DNA of 64,000 bases from CAVPMW01 sp963706515. Its GTDB lineage: Bacteria; Chloroflexota; Anaerolineae; Anaerolineales; UBA4823. Positions 36,853 through 44,783 of this stretch are shown piece after piece. The position numbers and the translations under genes were made by a program. The notes below the pieces were generated by a model. The model was not told where the DNA came from. It made no database searches and saw only the letters and a program-made list of their open reading frames with translations. The DNA is taken from the NCBI GenBank assembly GCA_963706515.1, contig CAVPMW010000030.1, positions 62,001-126,000 of the forward strand, read 5' to 3'. The stretch's first letter is position 1. Each line of letters starts with the position of its first letter.

Positions 36853-37421
36853 TCCAGGTATTCCTTCAAGCCCGGATAATCCGATTCAACCACCTGGCGC
36901 AGCCGGTCGATGGCGCGGTGCAGGCGGGATTTCACCGTGCCGGGAGCTGTACCAAGCGCATCAGCGGTCTCCTCGACGGACATTTCCAGGAAGTAACGCA
37001 GGTAAATCACCTGCTGGTAATCAGGCGATAGCTTCTGTACTGCCTGCCAGAGTGCCTGTGCCCGGCTGCGTTCCTGGCTGGCGTCTTCCACCGATTTCAA
37101 GTGCCTGGGCTCGGACTGCCAGAAGCGCTGCAGGGCTCCCAGGTAGCGTCCCACCGAGCGCCTGCGGTTGCGCGCCAGGTTGCCAGCTATGGATAGCAGC
37201 CACGGTCTCAGCGGGCGCTCGAGGTCATAGCGCTGGAGCGCATGGTAGGCGCGCAGGAAGGTCTCCTGGGCATTGTCCTCAGCCTCGTCTGCATCCCCCA
37301 GCAGCAGATAAGACAGGCGGAAGACCGGTTCCTGGTGCAGCTGCACCAGGGCTTCCCAGGCGGCGTCATCTCGCTGTAGAGCTTGCGTTACCAGCTCACT
37401 CTCGCTCGATTGGACTACCAA
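36849..37421 (-). CDS. ECF RNA polymerase sigma factor
   Basis: A 190-residue sigma-70 family ECF factor. Region 2 is AWEALVQLHQEPVFRLSYLLLGDADEAEDNAQETFLRAY, including the DAEDxxQExF signature. Region 4 is LSPDYQQVIYLRYFLEMSVEETADAL followed by GTVKSRLHRAIDRLR. It directs transcription of a small regulon, probably including its own operon with the membrane regulator and the cytochrome c protein. The frame is intact. Confidence 0.93.
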   Translation of the reverse strand: MVVQSSESELVTQALQRDDAAWEALVQLHQEPVFRLSYLLLGDADEAEDNAQETFLRAYHALQRYDLERPLRPWLLSIAGNLARNRRRSVGRYLGALQRFWQSEPRHLKSVEDASQERSRAQALWQAVQKLSPDYQQVIYLRYFLEMSVEETADALGTAPGTVKSRLHRAIDRLRQVVESDYPGLKEYLE

Positions 37422-37497
37422 CCCGACATCTCCGGAGAGGTTTCCTTTTGTAAATACTTACACCTGCCAGGTCCAAAAGGTTCCAAAAAAATCATTC

Positions 37498-37567
37498 ACC
37501 ATAGAGCACACAGAGTATACAGAGTTATATCGTATGTTTTCTCTGTGACCCCTGTGTGCTCGATGGT
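37498..37567. repeat. Long imperfect inverted repeat
   Basis: Arms ACCAT(A/C)GAGCACACAG at 37498-37513 and 37552-37567 agree at 15 of 16 positions. The centre carries further CACAGAG/CTCTGTG pairing. It sits in the 37422-37810 gap, which has no gene. Confidence 0.5.
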
Positions 37568-37628
37568 TTACTCGGAGTGTATCATTCGTTCAGGGAATTC
37601 CAAACGCTGGTTCGGAAAGATACCTGTC

Positions 37629-37664
37629 ATTCCGAAACCCTGCCTCTTTGCAGGGTCTAGGAAT
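37629..37664. repeat. REP-like palindrome
   Basis: Outer arms ATTCC/GGAAT and inner arms ACCCTGC/GCAGGGT around a 6-nt loop. Same layout as 23-58 (GTCATT at the left, AATCTC at the right). Confidence 0.5.
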
Positions 37665-37810
37665 CTCTGAGGCCATGCTCCTGGTTACCCCTCCGGCAGA
37701 AAAAGATTACAGTCGCCTTGGGGATTTCTCGCTGCGATTGAGCGATCTAACAACCAAGCACACCTTCCGCTATGAAAGGTATCAGAATAGCGGTCGGGTG
37801 CAGCGCTTTG

Positions 37811-38737
37811 TCAGGTGTTGCTACTATATCCCACAGTTATGACTACATTTCCCCTTTTGTGCCCTTTTTCAACGTAGCGATGAGCCTCGACGATCTGTTC
37901 CAATGGATAGCACCGGTCTATGACCGGTTTTAGCTTGCCTGCCTCAATAAGCTCTTTGAGAAAAATTAGATCTTCTGGTTTAGGGTCTCCCGAGGACTTA
38001 ACGGAAAGGAAATATCCCTTTTTCTTCAGTGCTTTTTTACTGAGTGAAGGCGGACTCTTGCCTACTGCGTCAAAAATAACATCGTAGGTGGCAGTGCTTT
38101 TGGTAAAATCCTCTCGCGTATAATCAATTACCTGATCGGCGCCAAGAGATTTCACCAGTTCGAGATTCGCAGTGGAGCACACCCCGCTGACTTCGGCACC
38201 GAAGTACCTGGCAAGCTGCACCGCATAAGTCCCTACACTTCCGGAAGCTCCATAGATAAGAACTTTTTGTCCCCTCTGGATATTTGCTTTTCTAAGAAAA
38301 CCCAAAGCGGTAAGTCCCCCGCAAGGGACAGCGGCAGCTTCTTCATAAGTCAAATTGGCTGGTTTGATTGCTACAAACCCGTTTTTTATCTCCGCTGCTG
38401 CTTCAGGAAGGCATCGATACTCGGCATACGTGCCAAAGCCAAATCCGGCAAATGCAAAAACCTGGTCACCGATCTTGAATCGTTTAACGTCCTTGCCAAC
38501 CGCTTCGACTTCCCCGGCCAGCTCGAACCCTAATATCGTTACTTTTTTTGGCTGGAAGAGACCATTGAAAAGTCTTGCTGCAAATGGATCAGGCTTACGC
38601 ATGCGCCAATCCCCGGCAGCGACCGTTGTCGCATAAATCCGTATCAGCACTTCATCATCCTTGGGGGCAGGTTTATCTACCTCTTTGAGCTGAAGAACAT
38701 CCGGTGGTCCGTATTTTGTGTATACAATGGCTTTCAT
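37811..38737 (-). CDS. NADPH:quinone reductase-type medium-chain dehydrogenase (B)
   Basis: About 308 residues from ATG 38737. The N-terminal GroES-like domain (MKAIVYTKYGPPDVLQLKEV, ILGFELAGEVEAVGKDVKRF) precedes a Rossmann fold with YGASGSVGTYAVQLARYFGA. No zinc-binding Cys/His cluster is visible, as in quinone oxidoreductases. The frame upstream of the ATG is open only because of an indel at the end of the neighbouring paralogue, so it is not a fusion. Probable function: NADPH-dependent reduction of quinones or enones. Confidence 0.85.
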   Translation of the reverse strand: MKAIVYTKYGPPDVLQLKEVDKPAPKDDEVLIRIYATTVAAGDWRMRKPDPFAARLFNGLFQPKKVTILGFELAGEVEAVGKDVKRFKIGDQVFAFAGFGFGTYAEYRCLPEAAAEIKNGFVAIKPANLTYEEAAAVPCGGLTALGFLRKANIQRGQKVLIYGASGSVGTYAVQLARYFGAEVSGVCSTANLELVKSLGADQVIDYTREDFTKSTATYDVIFDAVGKSPPSLSKKALKKKGYFLSVKSSGDPKPEDLIFLKELIEAGKLKPVIDRCYPLEQIVEAHRYVEKGHKRGNVVITVGYSSNT

Positions 38738-38778
38738 TATTATTTCCTCACTAATACCCGAATTGGTTTCAGCTAAAT

Positions 38779-39776
38779 CTACTCTAGGGTTATGACCACA
38801 TTTCCACTTTTGAATCCCAGATTCGACATAGCGGTGCGCCTCGGCAGCTTGTTCCAGCGGATAGCATCTATCGATGATCGATTTGTACTTTCCTGCCTCA
38901 ACAAGCTCTCTGGTAAAAACCAGGGCTTCAGACTTTTCGCTTGCCAGCGCACAGATTACTTTCTTGCTGCCAGATATTTTCGTCAACATCATTTGAAATA
39001 CGGGTTTCATCTTGAAGCTGGCTAAAAGATAAATTCCATTCGGCGTGAGCGAGTTTTTACACTGTGAAAACGAGCTCTTGCCCAAAATGTCAAAAATAAG
39101 GTCATAGGTCTCGCCGTTTTGAGTAAAATCCTGTTTAGTGTAATCAATGACCTTATCTGCTCCCAGACGCTTTCACGTATTCTACTCTCGGGGTGCCGCA
39201 TACCGCGGTAACTTCTGCCCCATAATACTTGGCAAGCTGGAGCGCGGCTGAACCGATCCCTCCGGAAGCGCCATTGATCAGCACTTTGTGCCCGCGCTGA
39301 AGATTACCATGGCTGAGCAGGCTCGTCGCCATGATTGCCCCATAAGGAACAGCCGCGGCTTCCGCATAGGTCATATTGGCCGGTTTAATTGCCACCGACC
39401 CGTCTTCAGGCATACAAAGGTACTCGGCATACGCCCCCATCCGCTGACCGAGATATCCAAAAACCTGGTCACCTTTCTTAAACAGCTTTACATCCTTGCC
39501 TACCGATTCAATCTCCCCGGCAAACTCGCTCCCCAGGATATTTATTTTTGGCTTGGTGAAACCAAAGTACATGCGCGTGGGAAGCAAGAGGGGCAGCGGC
39601 ATATGGAACTCGGAGGAAGAGATATTTTTGAAATTGCGGGCGGTTAAATCCCCGTAATTTACCGGTGTCGCATGAACTCTGATCAATACTTCATTGTCCT
39701 TCGGGGCAGGTTTTTCTACCTCGCTGAGCTGAAGAACATCGGGTGGTCCAAATTCGGTGTATTCAATTGCTTTCAT
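38779..39776 (-). CDS. NADPH:quinone reductase-type medium-chain dehydrogenase (A, frameshifted)
   Basis: Paralogue of the next gene downstream. N-terminal GroES domain (MKAIEYTEFGPPDVLQLSEV, ILGSEFAGEIESVGKDVKLF) and Rossmann motif INGASGGIGSAALQLAKYYGA. An indel near 39165 shifts the frame; the continuation carries IIDRCYPLEQAAEAHRYVESG. A second indel near 38805 restores the expected ending KSGNVVITLE and stop at 38779. Repaired, it is about 330 residues. The end lies 41 bp before the start of paralogue B, so the two are probably co-transcribed. Confidence 0.82.
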
Positions 39777-39827
39777 CTTTTATCTCCTATAAGGTCTTAT
39801 CGTCTAATTTGTTGTGGCAAAAAGCAC

Positions 39828-40055
39828 TCAAACGGGGTCGTCATCGGAAGTGTATGAGAATACTTCTTCCAGGGGCACGTCAAAGGCCAGCGCAATCCGA
39901 AAAGCCAGCTCCAGCGAAGGGGAATATTTGGCGCTTTCGATGGCGATGATGGTTTGACGGGTCACACCCACCTTTTGCGCCAGTTGTTCCTGGGTCATTT
40001 CGTCGTGGTGAAAACGCAATTTCCGAATATTGTTTCGAACCTGGCGTTTAGCCAT
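39828..40055 (-). CDS. XRE-family helix-turn-helix regulator
   Basis: A 75-residue regulator: MAKRQVRNNIRKLRFHHDEM then TQEQLAQKVGVTRQTIIAIE and SPSLELAFRIALAFDVPLEEVF. It closely resembles the small YozG/YgzD-type XRE proteins encoded beside an integral membrane protein. ATG 40055 overlaps the membrane-protein stop by eight bases (TATGGCTAA). It probably represses the operon through the palindrome at 40534-40552. Confidence 0.88.
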   Translation of the reverse strand: MAKRQVRNNIRKLRFHHDEMTQEQLAQKVGVTRQTIIAIESAKYSPSLELAFRIALAFDVPLEEVFSYTSDDDPV

Positions 40056-40510
40056 ATTGAACCCCCCGTCGATACAAATAGAGCTGCAAAACATCCCCAA
40101 TGATTTCCGCTGTAAGGGAGAAGAAGATAATCACACTGAACATCACCAGGGGAGGCTGATGGAAAACAAAGGTGAGCATGGCAAGAAAAACGCCGACGGA
40201 AAACGTAATGTAAGATCCCTTCACGCCTTTCAGCTCGATCAGTTTGTCGCGCTCATCTTCGATCAAGCGTGGTTCCTCATTAGATTGAGTTTTTATGGCA
40301 TGGACAATGCTGAGCACAATGCTGGTGAGTATATTGCCGACAATATTCAGATACGATGGTGGCGATGATGACGATTACCCACAGGAGGAAGATTTCTGAC
40401 GAATTTAAGCCCTCTTCCTGGTACATGCGCAGCCAATTGACCAGATAGTAGCCCAAAACCAACAGGTAGCTCACGCAAGATACGGTAATATTGGATTCTC
40501 TGTATGACAT
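40048..40510 (-). CDS. Integral membrane protein paired with the XRE regulator (frameshifted)
   Basis: Two frames joined near 40320 give about 150 residues with four hydrophobic segments: VSCVSYLLVLGYYLVNWL, EIFLLWVIVIIATIV, a third across the break (about LNIVGNILTSIVLS), a charged loop (RLIEDERDKLIELKGVKGSY) and SVGVFLAMLTFVFH plus VMFSVIIFFSLTAEIIGDVL. This resembles DUF2178-like proteins found with small XRE regulators. GAGGAG precedes ATG 40510. Function unknown. Confidence 0.65.
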
Positions 40511-40533
40511 ATTTTTCTCCTCATGTCCGCTTA

Positions 40534-40592
40534 AACTTACTTTATGTAAGTTATCATGTACATATAGTAATATATTTTTTACAATATGTCAA
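40534..40592 (-). promoter_or_regulatory. Promoter and operator of the membrane protein/XRE operon
   Basis: On the minus strand, -35 TTGACA (40592-40587), a 17-bp spacer and -10 TACTAT (40569-40564). The perfect inverted repeat AACTTAC-N5-GTAAGTT (40534-40552) lies about 12 bp downstream of the -10, suited to repression by the XRE protein. The rest of the gap to 40835 shows no gene. Confidence 0.7.
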
Positions 40593-40835
40593 GTATAGCT
40601 TACATTGCAAATCAGAATATTCATCCACTGGGTGCGCTCACAGAGTTTGATGTAAATAAAAAACGGTCGCTCGAACACGACCGTTCTAATGGTTTTCTGT
40701 ACCCCCTATCAACAATACTCTTTATTAAGCTTTGTTATTTTGGAATATCACTAAAACTGCCTATCTATTTTATAACCTGTTCCGACTTCCCGGCGAGCTT
40801 TGGCGGCGTACCTAGTATCAGGTTGCCAAGATGGT

Positions 40836-41843
40836 TTATATCACCGTGATGACAACTTTTCCTTTGGCATGTCCACCTTCAAGATACCGCATCGCTTCAG
40901 GGACCTCACTTAACGGGTAGCGTCTGTCGATAACCGGCGTGACTTTGCCGGCTGTAATAAGCGCTTCTAAAATCGCCAAATCTTTTTGATTGTTTGGTTT
41001 CCACATCACGATGCCCATTTTCTTGCTCCCGGTCATTGAAATCAATGATCCCAGGGTGAAGGTTTGAAGTATTGCAGCCAGTGAACCTCCGATCATGACA
41101 TAAACACCGCTGGGACTCAAAGCACGCTTGTAAGCGAAAATCGAGCGAGATGCCACGACCTCGAGGATCAAGTCATACCCCTGCCCATTTTTGGTGAAAT
41201 CCTCTTGAGTGTAATCAATCACATGGTCTGCACCGATCGAGCGCAGCATGTCAAATTTACTCGGGCTGTCCACACCAGTCACTTCTGCCCCGCGCGATTT
41301 GGCAATCTGCACCGCGAAGGTACCTACACCACCACCCGCCCCATTGATCAAAACCTTTTGTCCAGGCTGAATCTCTCCTTTATCCGATAGAAGAAAACTG
41401 GGCGAAGATGATCCAGCACCGCGCAGACTCTGCAGGGCGACGACTCCTGCTGCGGGTACGGCCGCAGCTTCCTCGAAGGTCATACGGACCGGTTTTCGCC
41501 TTAATGCACTTTCAGGAACACATACGTACTCCGCAAAAGCCCCATACCCCAACGGGAAAGACAAATCTCCCCATATCTCATCACCTGGCTGAAATTGTTT
41601 TACGTTCCTACCAACTTCTTCTATCCGCCCGGCGATGTCCGTCCCGAGGATCTTGTGCCTTGGTTTTAGAGGTCCCTCGAAACGAGCGCTCCATGTACCT
41701 CTCAGAGTTTCAAAATCAGCCGCATTTAAGGATGCCGCATGGATTTTTACCAGTGCTTCATCCTCCTTGGGAGTAGGTTTTTCCACCTCTTCGAGCTTAA
41801 GAACATCCGGTGGTCCGTATTTGGTGTATACAATGGCTTTCAT
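40836..41843 (-). CDS. NAD(P)-dependent medium-chain oxidoreductase (C)
   Basis: A 335-residue zinc-independent MDR protein. The N-terminus MKAIVYTKYGPPDVLKLEEV is nearly identical to paralogue B. It has GTDIAGRIEEVGRNVKQF, the nucleotide-binding motif INGAGGGVGTFAVQIAKSRGA and the C-terminal IDRRYPLSEVPEAMRYLEGGHAKGKVVITV. The frame is intact. Its promoter region (41844-42010) is a copy of the sequence upstream of paralogue B. Confidence 0.88.
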   Translation of the reverse strand: MKAIVYTKYGPPDVLKLEEVEKPTPKEDEALVKIHAASLNAADFETLRGTWSARFEGPLKPRHKILGTDIAGRIEEVGRNVKQFQPGDEIWGDLSFPLGYGAFAEYVCVPESALRRKPVRMTFEEAAAVPAAGVVALQSLRGAGSSSPSFLLSDKGEIQPGQKVLINGAGGGVGTFAVQIAKSRGAEVTGVDSPSKFDMLRSIGADHVIDYTQEDFTKNGQGYDLILEVVASRSIFAYKRALSPSGVYVMIGGSLAAILQTFTLGSLISMTGSKKMGIVMWKPNNQKDLAILEALITAGKVTPVIDRRYPLSEVPEAMRYLEGGHAKGKVVITVI

Positions 41844-41884
41844 AATTATTTCCTCACTAATATCCCAATGTGTCTCAGCTAAAT

Positions 41885-42020
41885 CTACTCTATGGCTATG
41901 ACCACATTTCCATTTCTGAACCCAGATTCGACATAGCAGTGTGCCTCAGCCGCCTATTCCAGCGGATAGCATCTGTCGATGATCGAATTGAACTTTCCCG
42001 CCTCGATGAGCTCTCTACTT
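41885..42020 (-). pseudogene. C-terminal remnant of a quinone-reductase paralogue
   Basis: About 45 codons reading ELIEAGKFNSIIDRCYPLE and, after a frame change, GNVVIAIE with a stop at 41885. It matches the end of paralogue A (38779-38930), including the spacer to the next gene. The N-terminal 290 residues are absent. It probably arose by a local duplication that created gene C with the tail of A in front of it. Confidence 0.7.
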
Positions 42021-42475
42021 CCTGGTTGTTTGATCATACGGCCTGCTGCTTGGACTTGAATATGGAATAGCCAGACAAACCAATGCCCACAACGTATAAA
42101 ACGCTCAGAACAACATTCACCTGCCAGCGTCGCGTTTCCGATGGGTGCGGAAGCGATAAAGGCCATCACTTCCACAAAGCCGATCACGAACAGCAACACC
42201 CAGAAGGCCCATTTTTGGCCGGCGATCAGGCTTTTTCGGATGAGCAACCACACCAGCACCGAGAGAACCACCGAGCAAGAGTTGTACAGGATCGTCAAAG
42301 CATTGAGCGATGCAATGACCTTGGCATCCAGGCTGGCGATTTCAGATTTTTCAAACACCATCACCAAAAGTGGGGAGTTTGCGTTGAAAATGACGACACT
42401 GGTCAATATCAAGGCGGCGAGGAGGAAATTGATGCCGCTCCAGATTGAGAGAATGGTCGAACCTCTTTTTAACAT
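42020..42475 (-). CDS. Four-helix membrane protein, unknown function (frameshifted end)
   Basis: About 150 residues with four hydrophobic helices (ILSIWSGINFLLAALILTSVV, VIASLNALTILYNSCSVVLS, AFWVLLFVIGFVEVMAF, and a last one read in the shifted frame as VVLSVLYVVGIGLSGYSIF). The frame changes near 42125 and then ends in KSKQQAV. Left uncorrected, it runs into the quinone-reductase remnant, a false fusion. Family not recognised. AAGGAGAAAGC precedes ATG 42475. Confidence 0.6.
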
Positions 42476-42561
42476 TTTGCTTTCTCCTTGTGATGTGTTG
42501 TGTCCGCTTTTTAAGGTCTATTCCACGAGCATTTACATGTAGCTGAGCGGGGAGGGTTTTA

Positions 42562-42582
42562 GGGAGGGTCTTCAGCCCTCCC
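42562..42582 (-). terminator. Terminator after the first DUF4386 gene
   Basis: Stem GGGAGGG/CCCTCCC with a 7-nt loop 20 bp after the stop, followed by TAAAACCCTCCCC. A near-copy (43485-43505) follows the second DUF4386 gene. Confidence 0.55.
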
Positions 42583-42601
42583 TCTCCCCTATATAGCAAA
42601 T

Positions 42602-43360
42602 CTATGCCGCGCTCAAAAGCTCGTTCGTCGCTGTTTTCGCAGACCAGGAAGCGATTGCAGATGGATTGAATCCTTTAACGATCAGCCAAACCGCCAGAAC
42701 CATTTCCTGCAAAAAAATGGGAAACGCCAGGGGAATGTAGCTGGTAATACGGTTACCGCTGAACAAGGCCAACACGCAAGCCGCCATCATCAGGATGATC
42801 GCGACGATACCGAAGCCCGACAGCCATCGGGGAATGAGCCGTGATTGGAAGAACAGGTAGTAGTACATAAATGCACCCAGGCAGAAGGCGAACACCGCCA
42901 CCAGCGCGGCGTGGTCGTGTACGCTCACCAACAAATCGCCAATAGCCTGAAGCGACGTACGATCGGCAGCTCCCGCTGTTGTGAACTGCTGGCCGAGTGT
43001 CAGCAGGGACAGCAGGCTCACGACGCCGACCATGTAAAAGACCGCCTCCAGGGCCCTGAAGACAACAGATCCAAGGGCCAGACCTGCATTCGACCCCTTC
43101 ATGACCGGATACATCGCGATGGCTATGCCGGCACTTGCAAAAGCGGCGACGAGATAGAGCAACGCTCCTGCGGCCACCTGGTTCGTATGTGCGGAGAACC
43201 GAGTGAGGTAGTCCGTACCAGTCAGAACAGGTGTGAGCGCCGCAGCCACGAGAGATGCGACGGTCGCAATGATGAAAATCACGCCTGTAATGACCGCAAT
43301 CTTTCGAAACGAAAGTTTTACTTTTGGATCTATTCCGGTAGTCGATTTGTTTGTGTTCAT
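42602..43360 (-). CDS. DUF4386 family membrane protein (copy 1)
   Basis: A 252-residue integral membrane protein with about seven hydrophobic segments (IAVITGVIFIIATVASLVAA; ALLYLVAAFASAGIAIAMYP; VFYMVGVVSLLSLLTLG; ALVAVFAFCLGAFMYYYLFF; FGIVAIILMMAACVLALF; LAFPIFLQEMVLAVWLIVKG). It fits DUF4386 throughout. Function unknown. The last residues (SAKTATNELLSAA) are identical to those of the neighbouring copy, and the repeat extends past the stop into the terminator. AGGAG precedes ATG 43360. Confidence 0.85.
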   Translation of the reverse strand: MNTNKSTTGIDPKVKLSFRKIAVITGVIFIIATVASLVAAALTPVLTGTDYLTRFSAHTNQVAAGALLYLVAAFASAGIAIAMYPVMKGSNAGLALGSVVFRALEAVFYMVGVVSLLSLLTLGQQFTTAGAADRTSLQAIGDLLVSVHDHAALVAVFAFCLGAFMYYYLFFQSRLIPRWLSGFGIVAIILMMAACVLALFSGNRITSYIPLAFPIFLQEMVLAVWLIVKGFNPSAIASWSAKTATNELLSAA

Positions 43361-43420
43361 TTTTTCTCCTTTTTGAACGATTGATAATTTGATATTGGAC
43401 TTGGATAAACAGTGATCGCC

Positions 43421-43573
43421 ACCATATGTCCGCTTCTAGGTCTATTCCACGAGCATTTACATGTAGCTGAGTGGGAGGGTTTTAGGGAGGATCTTCAGCC
43501 CTCCCTCTCCCTATATTGCAAATCTATGCCGCGCTCAAAAGCTCGTTCGTCGCTGTTTTCGCAGACAGAGAAG
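43421..43573 (-). repeat. Duplicated 3' segment shared by the DUF4386 pair
   Basis: About 145 bp at 43421-43573 is nearly identical to 42506-42650. It covers the last 15 codons, the stop, the terminator hairpin and about 75 bp beyond. The upstream parts of the two genes are far more diverged. Confidence 0.8.
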
Positions 43574-44276
43574 CGACTGCCGACGAATTGACCCCTTTGG
43601 CGATCAGCCAGACCGCCAAGACCATCTCCTGCGGGAATATCGGCAGATTGAGAAGCATCTGCACGGTACCGAAGCCGGGGATGACATGGAGCATGACCAG
43701 TACGCCGCCGATGGTGACCAAGGTAATGCCAACCAACCCCCAGACGGAGAGCCAGCGCGGGACAAGCCGGTATTGATAAAAGAGCGAGTAATACATGAAA
43801 GCGCCGATGCACCAACACAGCAACATGGCGCCATGGCTCAGCCAATCGGTTCCTGCGTTGATTACTACACCTGCGGTTTGAAAATACGATGCATCCGGAG
43901 CTCCAGCTTTTACAAATTCCTGGCTTAATGCCAATAGGGCTATTAAGCTGATTGCGGCAACAATATCGAGCACTCCCTCGATAACCCTGAAACCAACCGC
44001 GCCAATCGCCAGGCCTTCGTTATATTTTTTTAGAATTGGATACAGCGCAAGGCCAATACCGGCACAGGCAACGCCCATGATAAATATAAGCAGCGCAAAG
44101 ATGAGCATCTGGCCTTCATTTGCAGAAATCTTAATCAGATAATCCGGAGCATCCAGAATAGGTTTTCCAATAACAGCACCCAGTGTGCCTGAAACTGTCC
44201 CAATAATAAATAGCACGCCCACAACTGCTGCGGTCTTTCTGTTTGTCCCATGGGGACTTTCTTTGGTCGTATTCAT
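43524..44276 (-). CDS. DUF4386 family membrane protein (copy 2)
   Basis: A 250-residue paralogue of the adjacent gene, with the same helix layout (AAVVGVLFIIGTVSGTLGAV; LIFALLIFIMGVACAGIGLALYP; GVLDIVAAISLIALLAL; LLCWCIGAFMYYSLFYQ; WGLVGITLVTIGGVLVML; LPIFPQEMVLAVWLIAKG). Function unknown. The 3' end is nearly identical to copy 1, the rest only moderately similar. AAGGAG precedes ATG 44276. Confidence 0.85.
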   Translation of the reverse strand: MNTTKESPHGTNRKTAAVVGVLFIIGTVSGTLGAVIGKPILDAPDYLIKISANEGQMLIFALLIFIMGVACAGIGLALYPILKKYNEGLAIGAVGFRVIEGVLDIVAAISLIALLALSQEFVKAGAPDASYFQTAGVVINAGTDWLSHGAMLLCWCIGAFMYYSLFYQYRLVPRWLSVWGLVGITLVTIGGVLVMLHVIPGFGTVQMLLNLPIFPQEMVLAVWLIAKGVNSSAVASLSAKTATNELLSAA

Positions 44277-44329
44277 TTTTTTCTCCTTATTGTGATTGAT
44301 TTTGGCGTAAACAAGCCGCCTACGCCTAT

Positions 44330-44626
44330 TTACGATTTGACATCTGACACATCTGCCTGGCCTGTCCCGAGCGTGGTCGGGGGACCGGGTTCGACAGGAC
44401 TGACCGAGACCAATGGCATGCCCAAATCACGCACTTTTTTGAGCAACCCATGCAACGCAGCCTGATCAACCACCGGGCCGGTTAAAAGCGTATCGCCATT
44501 CTCTTCCAGCGTGATGGTCAGGCCCTCAAACCAGTCTGTCCACTCGCGGCCCAGATGGCCCTTGATCCTGATCTGATAGACCACGGGTTGACTTGGAGTC
44601 GGTTTTGGTTCGAGTTCGTTTGACAT
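44330..44626 (-). CDS. Small hypothetical protein near the LuxR regulator
   Basis: A 98-residue soluble protein from ATG 44626: PVVYQIRIKGHLGREWTDWF, GLTITLEENGDTLLTGPVVD, QAALHGLLKKVRDLGMPLVS. The pattern suggests a compact alpha/beta domain. I recall similar small proteins beside regulators in Chloroflexota, but I know no function. A longer start (44701) exists. The 44627-44783 gap has no gene. Confidence 0.65.
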   Translation of the reverse strand: MSNELEPKPTPSQPVVYQIRIKGHLGREWTDWFEGLTITLEENGDTLLTGPVVDQAALHGLLKKVRDLGMPLVSVSPVEPGPPTTLGTGQADVSDVKS

Positions 44627-44783
44627 CACCTTGTACCTTTTGTGGCCGGTCATTACAGTCCGTGCCACTTGCTCAATGTACAAGGATAATATCCCCCACA
44701 CAGTGTTAACGAACAGACACTTTAGTGTTGGTTATAGGTGTTGTTTTTAGTTATTGAGGGGAAATGTTGAGGAAAATTGAACC

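Noticed and set aside
37811..39085. Fused double quinone reductase
   Set aside because: The expected ending KSGNVVITLE and stop of the upstream copy is present in the neighbouring frame at 38779; the fusion is an indel artefact.
41954..42475. Membrane protein fused to an oxidoreductase tail
   Set aside because: The membrane protein's natural ending lies in a shifted frame and the tail is a separate remnant.
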